Source: JAKFDI01 sp044508835 (lineage in GTDB: Bacteria; Pseudomonadota; Gammaproteobacteria; Burkholderiales; Burkholderiaceae_C). From it: 64,000 nt of DNA. The position numbers were made by a program, and so were the translations under genes. Below, piece by piece: positions 43,636-52,290 of this stretch. The notes below the pieces were generated by a model. The model searched no databases. It saw only the letters and a program-made list of their open reading frames with translations, and was not told the DNA's origin. The first letter of the stretch is position 1, and each line of letters starts with the position of its first letter. The DNA lies in the NCBI GenBank assembly GCA_044508835.1, contig JBIQHD010000001.1, forward strand, positions 186,001 to 250,000. Reading direction: 5' to 3'.

Positions 43636-44619
43636 TCACACGCGCAGCACCAGCAGCGACGCCAGGTAGGCGAGGTAGGCCGCGACGAAGAACGCGCCTT
43701 CGCGCCGCGACACCTGCTGGTCGCTGCGGAACACCGGCAGGCAGGCCAGCGCCACCAGCGCGGCCAGCGGCAGGTCGATGCGCAGCACGTCGTCGCTGAC
43801 GGCGATGCCGTCCGGCGCGGCCATGCACACCAGCCCGAGGATGACGAGGATGTTGGTGATGCTGCTGCCGATGAGGTTGCCGATGGCGACGTCGCGGTCG
43901 TCCTTCAGCGTGGCGACCAGCGTGGTCGTGAACTCGGGCGCGTTGGTGCCGAAGGCGACGATGGTCAGGCCGATCACCGCGTCGGACACGCCGAACGTCT
44001 TCGCGATGGCGACGGCGCCGGCCACCAGCAGGTCGGCGCCGAGCACCGTCAGCGCGATGCCCGCCGCCAGCAGCGCGACGTTCCACGCCCACTGCGGCAG
44101 GCTCGGCCGGGCGTGGAGCGCATGCCGGCTGTACTCCTGCGCGAACTCGCGCTTCATGCGCGCGCTCTCGCGCCGGCTCAGGCGCACCAGCGTCACGAAG
44201 TAGGCGATGGAGGCGCCCACCAGCAGCGTGCCCTCGGTGCGGGTGAGCACGCCGTCCCAGGCCATCGCGATCAGCGCCAGCGCCGTGGCGATCATCACCG
44301 GCACGTCGAACCGCACGCTCGCCAGCTGCAGCTTCAGCGGCCGGTACAGCGCGCTCAGGCCGAGCACGAACAGCAGGATGAACAGGTTGCCGCCGGCGAT
44401 GTTGCCCACCGACAGCGGCCCCTTGCCGTCGTGGACGGCGGTCAGGCCCACCGCCAGCTCCGGCGTGCTGGTGCCGATGGCGACGACGGTCAGCCCGATC
44501 AGGATGGGCGGCACGCGCAGCATGGCCGCGATGCGCGTGGCGCCGCGCAGCAGCATCTCGGCGCCTGTGATGATGACCACCAGGCCGCCCAGGAAGACGA
44601 TGACGGGATGCAGCCCCAT
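43636..44619 (-). CDS. Calcium/sodium antiporter of the CaCA family (YrbG-like)
   Basis: A 327-residue membrane exchanger with about ten helices in two inverted halves. The alpha-repeats carry the ion-binding motifs GTSTPELAVG and GNIAGGNLFIL in the first half, FGTNAPEFTTT and GNLIGSSITNIL in the second. The family exchanges Ca2+ for Na+ or H+. It begins five bases after the end of the Ca2+-type P-ATPase gene, so the two form a likely calcium-export pair. Confidence 0.93.
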   Translation of the reverse strand: MGLHPVIVFLGGLVVIITGAEMLLRGATRIAAMLRVPPILIGLTVVAIGTSTPELAVGLTAVHDGKGPLSVGNIAGGNLFILLFVLGLSALYRPLKLQLASVRFDVPVMIATALALIAMAWDGVLTRTEGTLLVGASIAYFVTLVRLSRRESARMKREFAQEYSRHALHARPSLPQWAWNVALLAAGIALTVLGADLLVAGAVAIAKTFGVSDAVIGLTIVAFGTNAPEFTTTLVATLKDDRDVAIGNLIGSSITNILVILGLVCMAAPDGIAVSDDVLRIDLPLAALVALACLPVFRSDQQVSRREGAFFVAAYLAYLASLLVLRV

Positions 44620-44624
44620 GCGCG

Positions 44625-47432
44625 TCAGACGGCCTCACCCGGGCGGCCGCGGGCGCGCAGGACGAGCTTGCGCAGCTCGCCGAACCACAGCACCGTGCTG
44701 CCCATCGCGACGCACACCGCCCACTGCGCGGGGCTCATCGGCACGGTGCCGAAGGCGACGTTGAGGACGCCCACGTGCACCACCGCCACCTGCAGCAGCG
44801 CCGACAGCCCGATCGCGCCCCACAGCCACGGGTTCTCGAACAGGCGGCGGAACGCGCTCGTGGTCTCGGAGCGGGCGTTGAGGCAGTTGAACAGCTGCGC
44901 GAACACCAGCACGGTGAAGCCGGCGGTGCGCGCGCTGTCCAGGTCCTGCGTGCCCTCGATGAGCCCGCCGGGCAGGTACAGGTCGATGGTCAGCAGCGTG
45001 GCGAGCGCCATGACGGCGCCGATCTCGACCACGCCCCACCACATGCGCGCGTCGATGGCGCGCTCGCCCGGGCGGCGCGGGCGGCGCGCCATCACGTCGT
45101 CGCCCGGTGGGTCCACGCCCATCGCCAGCGCGGGGCCGGAATCGGTGATCAGGTTGATCCACAGGATCTGCGTGGCCAGCAGCGGCAGCACCAGCGCCTC
45201 GCCCGGACCGCCGAGGCCGATGACGCCGGCGCCCACGACGCCGAGGAAAACGGTCAGCACCTCGCCCATGTTGGACGAGAGCAGGTAGCGCAGGAACTTG
45301 CGGATGTTGTCGAAGATGCCGCGGCCCTCGCGCACGGCCTCGACGATGGTGGCGAAGTTGTCGTCGGCGAGGATCATCTTCGCCGCCTGCTTCGTCACCT
45401 CGGTGCCGGTGATGCCCATGGCCACGCCGATGTCGGCCGACTTGAGGGCCGGTGCGTCGTTGACGCCGTCGCCCGTCATCGCCACCACGTTGCCGTCGGC
45501 CTGCAGCGCGTCGACGATGCGCAGCTTGTGCGCCGGCGCCACGCGGGCGTAGACCGAGGTCTCGCGCACGGCGCGGGCGAAGGCGCCGTCGTCGAGCGCG
45601 TCGAGGTCGGCGCCGGTGAGCGCCTTCGCGCCGGGCTCGACGATGCCCAGGTCCGCCGCGATGCGCGCCGCCGTGCGCGGGTGGTCGCCGGTGATCATCA
45701 GCACCCGGATGCCGGCGCGGTGCGCCTCGCGGATGGCCTCGCCGGCCTCCTCGCGCGGCGGGTCGATGATGCCGACGGTGCCGACGAAGATCAGGTCGCG
45801 CTCCAGGTCCGCCTCGGCATCGGGCGTCTCGCCGGGGGCCAGCGGCCGGTAGGCCACGGCGAGCGTGCGCAGCGCCTCGCCGGAGAGGCGGTCGACGTCG
45901 GCCGCGGCCTTGGCGCGCATCGCCTCGTCGAAGGGCCGCACCTCCAGGCCGACGCGCACCCGCGTGCAGCGCGCCATCAGCACGTCGGGCGCGCCCTTGG
46001 TGATGACCATGCGCTCGTCGCCGCGCTCGTGGTCGATCTCGATGCTGGACATCATCTTGCGGTCCGAGCTGAACGGGATCTCGGCGATGCGCTCGAAGCG
46101 CTGCATGCGCCGCTCGGTCGCGCCGAGCTTGCGCTCGGCGACGAGGAAGGCGGCCTCGGTCGGGTCGCCCTGGATCTCCCATTCGCCGTCGTCGCCCTCG
46201 CGCAGCTCGGCGTTGCTCGCCAGGCTGCCGCCGCTGAGCACGACCACGTGCTCGGCATGCAGCGCGCCGGGCGCGAGCGGCCGCCCCTCGTGCTCGACGC
46301 GGCCCTGCGGCGCGTAGCCCACGCCGGTGACGCGGGTGCCGCCGGAGGCGGTCATCACGCGCTCGATGGTCATCTCCGAGCGGGTGAGCGTGCCGGTCTT
46401 GTCGGAGCAGATCACCGACGCCGAGCCCAGCGTCTCCACCGACGAGAGCTTCTTCACGATGGCGTTGCGCCCGGCCATGCGCTGCACGCCGAGCGCGAGC
46501 ACCACCGAGAGGATGGCGGGCAGCCCCTCGGGCACGGCGGCGACGGCGAGCGAGACGCCCAGCAGCAGCACCGTGATCACGTCCGAGGCGCTGCGGATGT
46601 CCGACAGCAGCATCACCACCGCCACGACGACGGTGGCGATGACCACCACCGCGATGCCCAGCATGCGGCCGATGCGCGCCACCTCCTTCTGCAGCGGCGT
46701 GGACTCCTCGCGCGTGGCCTCCAGCATGCCGGCGATGGCGCCCATCTCGGTGGCCATGCCGATGGCGGTGACGACGGCGCGGCCCGTGCCCTGGGCCACG
46801 GCCGTGCCCTTGAACACCATGTCGAGCCGGTCGCCCAGCGGCGCGGGCGCGGCCAGCGTCTCGGGGTTCTTCAGCACGGCCTCGCTCTCGCCGGTGAGCG
46901 AGGCCTCCTGCACGCGCAGCGTGGCCGCGCGCACGAGGCGGGCGTCGGCGCCCACCGCGTCGCCTTCGCCGAGCAGCATCAGGTCGCCGCGCACGAGCTC
47001 GGTGCTCGGGATGCGCAGCAGGCGGCCGTCGCGCACCACCGACGAGGTCACCGCCGTCATGCGCGCCAGCGCGGCGACGGCGTTCTCGGCCTTGGCCTCC
47101 TGCACGAAGCCGAGCACGGCGTTGAGCAGCACGACCAGCGTGATGACGAGGGCGTCGACCGGCCAGCCGTGGCGGCCCTCGATCGCCCAGGCGGCGAGCG
47201 CCACGACCACGGCCGCGAGCAGCAGGTAGATCAGCGGGTCCTCGAACTGCGCCAGCAGGCGGCGCCAGGCCGGCGTGGCGGGCGCGGCGCGCAGCGCGTT
47301 CGGCCCGTCGGCGGCGAGGCGGCGCGCGGCCTCCTGCGCGCCGAGGCCGCGGTCGAGGTCCGTGCCCAGCGCCCGCGCGACGTCCTCGGCGGGCTGGGTG
47401 GACGGGTCGTCGGCGCGGTCCGGCTGGCTCAT
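44625..47432 (-). CDS. P-type cation-transporting ATPase (PMR1/SERCA-like calcium pump)
   Basis: A 935-residue P2-type ATPase. An N-terminal cation-ATPase domain leads to TGES (180-183, dephosphorylation), the membrane motif PEGLPA (301-306) and DKTGTLT with phospho-Asp344. KGAPDVL, the nucleotide-binding KGAPD signature, and TGDGVNDAPALK complete the set. Membrane helices M1-M10 are all discernible. The PEGLP sequence fits Ca2+ or Na+ pumps rather than heavy-metal pumps, and the co-transcribed CaCA antiporter supports calcium. Confidence 0.93.
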   Translation of the reverse strand: MSQPDRADDPSTQPAEDVARALGTDLDRGLGAQEAARRLAADGPNALRAAPATPAWRRLLAQFEDPLIYLLLAAVVVALAAWAIEGRHGWPVDALVITLVVLLNAVLGFVQEAKAENAVAALARMTAVTSSVVRDGRLLRIPSTELVRGDLMLLGEGDAVGADARLVRAATLRVQEASLTGESEAVLKNPETLAAPAPLGDRLDMVFKGTAVAQGTGRAVVTAIGMATEMGAIAGMLEATREESTPLQKEVARIGRMLGIAVVVIATVVVAVVMLLSDIRSASDVITVLLLGVSLAVAAVPEGLPAILSVVLALGVQRMAGRNAIVKKLSSVETLGSASVICSDKTGTLTRSEMTIERVMTASGGTRVTGVGYAPQGRVEHEGRPLAPGALHAEHVVVLSGGSLASNAELREGDDGEWEIQGDPTEAAFLVAERKLGATERRMQRFERIAEIPFSSDRKMMSSIEIDHERGDERMVITKGAPDVLMARCTRVRVGLEVRPFDEAMRAKAAADVDRLSGEALRTLAVAYRPLAPGETPDAEADLERDLIFVGTVGIIDPPREEAGEAIREAHRAGIRVLMITGDHPRTAARIAADLGIVEPGAKALTGADLDALDDGAFARAVRETSVYARVAPAHKLRIVDALQADGNVVAMTGDGVNDAPALKSADIGVAMGITGTEVTKQAAKMILADDNFATIVEAVREGRGIFDNIRKFLRYLLSSNMGEVLTVFLGVVGAGVIGLGGPGEALVLPLLATQILWINLITDSGPALAMGVDPPGDDVMARRPRRPGERAIDARMWWGVVEIGAVMALATLLTIDLYLPGGLIEGTQDLDSARTAGFTVLVFAQLFNCLNARSETTSAFRRLFENPWLWGAIGLSALLQVAVVHVGVLNVAFGTVPMSPAQWAVCVAMGSTVLWFGELRKLVLRARGRPGEAV

Positions 47433-47553
47433 GGGCGGGTCATGCGGGCAGTCTGAGGGCGGGCCGGCCAGCGTAGCGTGCGGGCGGGCGGCGGCCGCCC
47501 GCGGCCTTCGCCGGACGGGCGCTCCGATTGAGGCAGGTCAAGGGCCGCCGCGG

Positions 47554-48348
47554 TCAGCGCGGCGGCGCCCAGTCCGGCGGGCGCTTGTCGATGAAGGCCT
47601 GCACGCCTTCGAGCGCCGAGGCCTCCATCATGTTGCAGGCCATGGTCTCGCCCGCGTCCTCGTAGGCGGCGGCCACCCCGGCCTCGAGCTGGCGGTAGAA
47701 GAGCTGCTTGCCCATCGCGACGGCCACGCGCGGCTTGGCGACGATGCTGGCCGCGAGCCGCTCCACCTCGGCATCGAGCCGTTCCGGCGTGGCGACGCGG
47801 TTCACCAGGCCCTTGTCCAGCGCCTGCGCGGCGCTGATGAATTCGCCGGTGACGAGCATCTCGAAGGCCGCCTTGCGCGACAGGTTGCGCGAGAGTGCGA
47901 CGCCGGGCGTCGAGCAGAAGAGCCCCAGGTTCACGCCGCTCACGGCGAAGCGCGCATCCTCGGACGCGACCGCCAGGTCGCACATGGCGACGAGCTGGCA
48001 GCCGGCCGCCGTGGCGATGCCCTGCACGCGCGCGATCACCGGCACGGGCAGGCGCTGCACGGCGAGCATCACGCGGGTGCACCGGTCGAACAGCGTGCGG
48101 TAGTAGCCGAGCGAGGGCTCGGCGCGCATCTCCTTCAGGTCGTGGCCGGCGCAGAAGGCCTTGCCTGCCGCGGCCAGCACCACCACGCGCACGGTGTCGT
48201 CGTGTGCCAGGGCGTCCAGCTCGGTCTGCAGTGCGGCGAGCATGCCTTCGGACAGCGCGTTGAACGCCTTCGGGCGGTTCAGCGTGAGGGTGACCACGCC
48301 GCGCGCATCGCGCATGTTCAGGACCATCGGTTCGTCGTCGGGGTTCAT
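47554..48348 (-). CDS. Enoyl-CoA hydratase/isomerase-family protein (ECHDC3-like)
   Basis: A 264-residue crotonase-fold protein. The CoA-binding and oxyanion motifs are clear (LNRPKAFNALS, GKAFCAGHDLKEM, QGIATAAGCQL). At the position of the first catalytic Glu (QPE in the classical hydratase) it reads AVSGVNLG, so that Glu is replaced; the second Glu region (AFEMLVTG) is present. This matches the ECHDC3-like branch, which may not hydrate enoyl-CoA. The acyl-CoA ligase gene lies 14 bases upstream on the same strand. Confidence 0.9.
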   Translation of the reverse strand: MNPDDEPMVLNMRDARGVVTLTLNRPKAFNALSEGMLAALQTELDALAHDDTVRVVVLAAAGKAFCAGHDLKEMRAEPSLGYYRTLFDRCTRVMLAVQRLPVPVIARVQGIATAAGCQLVAMCDLAVASEDARFAVSGVNLGLFCSTPGVALSRNLSRKAAFEMLVTGEFISAAQALDKGLVNRVATPERLDAEVERLAASIVAKPRVAVAMGKQLFYRQLEAGVAAAYEDAGETMACNMMEASALEGVQAFIDKRPPDWAPPR

Positions 48349-48362
48349 CGTGGGTTCCTTCC

Positions 48363-50012
48363 TTATTCGATGGCGGACGCCGACTTCGCCAGCTCGCGCA
48401 GCATGAACTTCTGGATCTTGCCGGTCGAGGTCTTGGGGATCGGGTCGAAGCGGATCTCGCGCGGCACCTTGTAGCCCGCGAGCAGGCCGCGGCAGTGGGC
48501 GACGAGGTCATCGGCCGTGGCCTGCGCCCCGGGCTTGAGCTCGACGAAGGCCACCGGCGTCTCGCCCCATCTCGCGTCCGGCTTCGCGACCACCGCGCAG
48601 GCCATCACGGCGGGATGGCGCGAGAGCGCGTCCTCCACCTCGATGGAGCTGATGTTCTCTCCGCCGGAGATGATGACGTCCTTGCTGCGGTCGCGGATCT
48701 TCACGTAGCGGTCGGGCTCCAGCACGGCCAGGTCGCCGGTGTGGAACCAGCCGCCGGCGAACGCCGCCTCGGTGGCCGCCGGGTTCTTCAGGTAGCCCTT
48801 CATCGTGATGTTGCCGCGGAACATGATCTCGCCCATGGTCTGCCCGTCGGCCGGCACCTCGGTCATGGTCTGCGGGTCCATCACCGTCATGCCCTCCTGC
48901 AGCACGTAGCGCACGCCCTGGCGGCCGTTCAGGCGCGTCTGCTCGGCCAGCGGCGCGTCGGCCCAGGACGGGCGCTTCACCGCCACGGCCGCGGGGCCGT
49001 AGACCTCGGTCAGGCCGTAGACGTGGGTGATGTCGAAGCCCATGGCCGCCATGCCCTCGATCATCGCCGGCGAGGGCGCCGCGCCCGCCACCATGCCGCG
49101 CACGCGGTGGCCGATGCCTTCGCGCCATTCGGGCGGCGCGGCGATCAGCAGGTTGTGCACGATGGGCGCGGCGCAGTAGTGGTCGGCCGCGTGCTCGCGC
49201 ATGGCGTCGAGGATGGCGCGCGCCTCCACGCGCCGCAGGCACACGTGGGTGCCGCCGAGCATCGCCACCGTCCAGGGGAAGCACCAGCCGTTGCAGTGGA
49301 ACATCGGCAGCGTCCACAGGTACTTCGGGAAGTGCGGCATCGTCCAGGTGGCCGCGTTGCACACCGCGTTGAGGTAGGCGCCGCGGTGGTGCGTGACCAC
49401 GCCCTTCGGGTCGCCGGTGGTGCCCGAGGTGTAGGACACGGCGATGGCGTCCCACTCGTCCCGCGGGCCGTCGAGCGCGGGCAGCGGCTCGTGCGCGGCC
49501 AGCAGGGCCTCGTACTCGAGCGTGCCCACGCGCTCGCCCGGGCCGGCGTACTCGCTGTCGCTCACGTCGATCACCACCGGCGCACGGCCGTGCTCGTCGC
49601 GCAGCCGCCGCAGCGCCGGCCCCATGGCGGGCGCGAACTCGCGGTCGGTGATGACGGCCTGCGCCTCGCAGTGGTTCATCTGCCAGGCGAGCAGCGGCGC
49701 GTCCAGCCGCGTGTTGAGCGTGTTCAGCACCGCGTTCAGCGCCGGCACGGCGTAGTGCGCCTCCACCATCTCGGGCGTGTTGGGCAGCATCACGCTGACC
49801 GTGCCGCCGCGGCCCACGCCGAGCGAGCGCAGCGCCGCCGCGAGCCGCGCCGCGCGTTCGCGCGTCTGCGCCCAGGTGTAGCGGCGGCGGCCGTGGACGA
49901 CCGCCGGCAGGTCGCCGAAGACCTCGGCGCTGCGCTCCACGAAGCTCACGGGCGACAGGGCGGCGTGGTTGGCGGGGGTGCGGTCGAGTCCGGTGTCGTA
50001 GATGCCGCTCAT
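48363..50012 (-). CDS. Acyl-CoA synthetase (AMP-forming ligase)
   Basis: A 549-residue ANL-superfamily enzyme that activates a carboxylic acid as an acyl-CoA through an acyl-AMP. It has the P-loop YTSGTTGDPKG, the A5 motif VYGLTEVYG, GWFHTGDLA and the A10 lysine in PKTSTGKIQKF. The sequence resembles medium-chain and methylmercaptopropionyl-CoA ligases; the substrate is not readable. It is probably co-transcribed with the crotonase just downstream. A start upstream at 50117 was rejected as intergenic in character. Confidence 0.92.
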   Translation of the reverse strand: MSGIYDTGLDRTPANHAALSPVSFVERSAEVFGDLPAVVHGRRRYTWAQTRERAARLAAALRSLGVGRGGTVSVMLPNTPEMVEAHYAVPALNAVLNTLNTRLDAPLLAWQMNHCEAQAVITDREFAPAMGPALRRLRDEHGRAPVVIDVSDSEYAGPGERVGTLEYEALLAAHEPLPALDGPRDEWDAIAVSYTSGTTGDPKGVVTHHRGAYLNAVCNAATWTMPHFPKYLWTLPMFHCNGWCFPWTVAMLGGTHVCLRRVEARAILDAMREHAADHYCAAPIVHNLLIAAPPEWREGIGHRVRGMVAGAAPSPAMIEGMAAMGFDITHVYGLTEVYGPAAVAVKRPSWADAPLAEQTRLNGRQGVRYVLQEGMTVMDPQTMTEVPADGQTMGEIMFRGNITMKGYLKNPAATEAAFAGGWFHTGDLAVLEPDRYVKIRDRSKDVIISGGENISSIEVEDALSRHPAVMACAVVAKPDARWGETPVAFVELKPGAQATADDLVAHCRGLLAGYKVPREIRFDPIPKTSTGKIQKFMLRELAKSASAIE

Positions 50013-50226
50013 CGTGCGTCCTTCGAACGAGTGGGGGTGGGCCGTGGCCGGTCGATTGTGTGCCCGGCCGCCGCACGGGCCGGATGGGCGGTTTCCCGCC
50101 CTGTCTCCACCCGCCACCCCCGAGACGGGCGTGTATCAAGATGTACGCTTGCCTTATGCTTTTTGTCACACCCTGGGCCAGGGCCGCAGAGCCCGCCCCC
50201 GATCGCCTGTCGTTGAGGAAGCAGTC

Positions 50227-51093
50227 GTGAACTTTCTGAAGCTGGCCGCCGCCGCGTTGATCGGCCTGAGCGTCCTGGCCGCGCAGGCGAGCCCCATCCT
50301 GATCGTCCACGAGGCCGCCGGCAGCTACGAGTACGCCTCGGTGACGCAGCCGGTGCTCGGCAACCTCACCGCGCTGCACGAGGCGGTGGGCAACACCGTG
50401 ACGGCGGTCAGCGCCTTGCCGGCCGACCTCAGCGGCTACGCCCAGGTGTGGGACCTGCGCGTGCTCACGGCGCTCGACGCGTCGGCCGCCGCCAGCTACA
50501 CCGGCTTCCTGCAGGCCGGCGGGGGCCTCTTCCTCACCGGCGAACTCGGCGGGCACGTGTACGACGCGCGCAATGCCAGCCTTCTCGCGCTGATCGACGC
50601 GCTGGGCGGGGGATCGCTCGGCTTCCACCCGTGCACCGCCGCCGAGTCCGGGCAGACCGTGCAGTCGCCGTTCACCGGCCCGAATGCGGTGAGCCAGGTG
50701 CAGTTCCAGGCGCCGGGCTGCTTCGGCGGCTACGGCAGCGGCCAGTGGGTGGCGAACAACGGCTCGGTCGGCGCGGGCGTGGCCTACGAGGTCGGGACGC
50801 TCGACAACGCCGGCGCGGGCGCGCTGGTGGCCATGCTCGACATCAACTTCATGATGAACGTCTACGACCTGCCCAACTCGCAGAACCTGACGAAGAACCT
50901 GATCCGCTTCCTGGGCGACCAGGCCGACGCCCCGACGCCGGTGCCCGAACCCGGCAGCCTGGCGCTCGTGGGCATTGCCGCGCTGGCGGCAGCGGCCGTG
51001 CGCCGCCGCCCTAGAACTGGAACAGCGTCAGCCCGAGCCCGAGGCTCGTCTGGCGGTGGTTGTAGTCGAGCAGGGTCTCGCCGTAGCCGCTGA
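50227..51093 (+). CDS. PEP-CTERM-anchored exported protein
   Basis: A 288-residue protein starting with GTG (GAGGAA ribosome-binding site, eight bases upstream). A signal peptide (to about residue 22) precedes a domain resembling class I glutamine amidotransferase-like/ThuA folds (QAGGGLFLTGELGG). The C-terminus has the PEP-CTERM sorting signal VPEPGSLALVGIAALAAAAVRRR, which an exosortase would recognise. The chain continues for 27 residues beyond RRR, running antisense into pldA, where such proteins normally end. No exosortase is in the window. Confidence 0.85.
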   Translation: MNFLKLAAAALIGLSVLAAQASPILIVHEAAGSYEYASVTQPVLGNLTALHEAVGNTVTAVSALPADLSGYAQVWDLRVLTALDASAAASYTGFLQAGGGLFLTGELGGHVYDARNASLLALIDALGGGSLGFHPCTAAESGQTVQSPFTGPNAVSQVQFQAPGCFGGYGSGQWVANNGSVGAGVAYEVGTLDNAGAGALVAMLDINFMMNVYDLPNSQNLTKNLIRFLGDQADAPTPVPEPGSLALVGIAALAAAAVRRRPRTGTASARARGSSGGGCSRAGSRRSR

Positions 51094-52150
51094 AGAGCTG
51101 GACGTACCAGCGCAGGCCCTCGGGCTGGTCGCGGTCGACGGGGAAGGTCCAGTCGAACTGCAGCGAGCCCTGGTTCAGCGACCTCAGGTTGCTGCGCCAG
51201 GTGAGCGACGCGGTGGCGAGGCCGGGCAGCCACGTCGCCATCAGCTCGGCGCGGCCGATGCGGTTCGTGAGGTCGGGGTTGTCGTCGTCGCTGTCCTCGC
51301 GCAGGCGCTTGTGCACGCGCGCCTCCAGGCCGAATTCGCCGCGCTCGACGCCGGCGCCCACGTAGACGCGGTTCCAGCTGCGCGAGAGCGGATCGGCGTG
51401 GCCGTTCGACTGGTGCGCGATGCCCGCCTGCAGCATGCGCAGCCGCCAGCCCCAGGGCAGCGCCCCCAGGCGGGCCGGCACCGGCACGACGTAGATCGCC
51501 TCGGGCTGGTAGTCGGTGCTGCGGAAGGGCGCCGAGTCCTGCTTGTTCCACAGCTGCCACATCGAGCGCTGCGTGAAGGCGAACCACAGGTCGGCATCGG
51601 GCAGCAGCACGCTTTGCGCCACCTTGGCGCGCAGCGAGAGCTGCAGCTTGGCCTCGATCTGGCGGTTGCGCAGGGTCGAGACCGGCGCGGGCTGCGTCGG
51701 GCTGCTCGGCGAGCGGTTGATGTTCGAGGAGTAGTGGACCGGCAGCAGGAAGTTCGGCAGGTAGGTCTTCACCCGGAAGGTGCCGCGCTTGTCGGAGCGC
51801 TCGAGCTCCCAGTACTTCGACATCACCGAGCCGGACAGGCTCAGCCCGGCGAGCACCGGGGGCGGCGTGCCCGCCTCGGGCTCGCCGAGGGCAGGCAGGG
51901 GACCGGGCCCGGACGGCGCCTCGGCCGCCGGCGCGGGCGGCACGGCGATGCCCGGGCGGAACAGCGCGTCGTAGCAGGCGAGGCGGCGGCGGTCGTCGAT
52001 CTCCTCGGCGCAGGCGGCCGGCGCGGCGCTGGCGGCCGGCGTCTGCGCCCGCGCCTGGGCGGCGACGGCGGCCAGTGCGGCCGCGGCGAACAGGCTGCGT
52101 GCCGCGAGCGCGGTGGGCGACGGACGGGCGAGGCGGGTCGAAGGCGGCAC
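51011..52150 (-). CDS. pldA: Outer-membrane phospholipase A (PldA)
   Basis: A 379-residue outer-membrane beta-barrel phospholipase. The catalytic His246 and Ser248 are in AHQSNG with Asn260 in SWNR, reproducing the E. coli H142/S144/N156 spacing. The barrel ends with Phe (GLTLFQF), the assembly signal. A signal peptide ends near residue 35 and a proline-rich region (about 70-100) precedes the barrel. The start is GTG at 52150. It overlaps the PEP-CTERM gene tail to tail by 83 bases. Confidence 0.92.
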   Translation of the reverse strand: MPPSTRLARPSPTALAARSLFAAAALAAVAAQARAQTPAASAAPAACAEEIDDRRRLACYDALFRPGIAVPPAPAAEAPSGPGPLPALGEPEAGTPPPVLAGLSLSGSVMSKYWELERSDKRGTFRVKTYLPNFLLPVHYSSNINRSPSSPTQPAPVSTLRNRQIEAKLQLSLRAKVAQSVLLPDADLWFAFTQRSMWQLWNKQDSAPFRSTDYQPEAIYVVPVPARLGALPWGWRLRMLQAGIAHQSNGHADPLSRSWNRVYVGAGVERGEFGLEARVHKRLREDSDDDNPDLTNRIGRAELMATWLPGLATASLTWRSNLRSLNQGSLQFDWTFPVDRDQPEGLRWYVQLFSGYGETLLDYNHRQTSLGLGLTLFQF

Positions 52151-52290
52151 GGCGGCTGGGGCAGGTGGGAGACGGCTTATTCTTCATGAGTCGCGGGCTG
52201 GCCGTGCAACGAAGCGCTTGCGGGCGCCCCGCCGCTTCGCGCGCGCCGACAATCCCCGGCAGTGAAACCCCCCGAAGGCCCGAGACCCCC

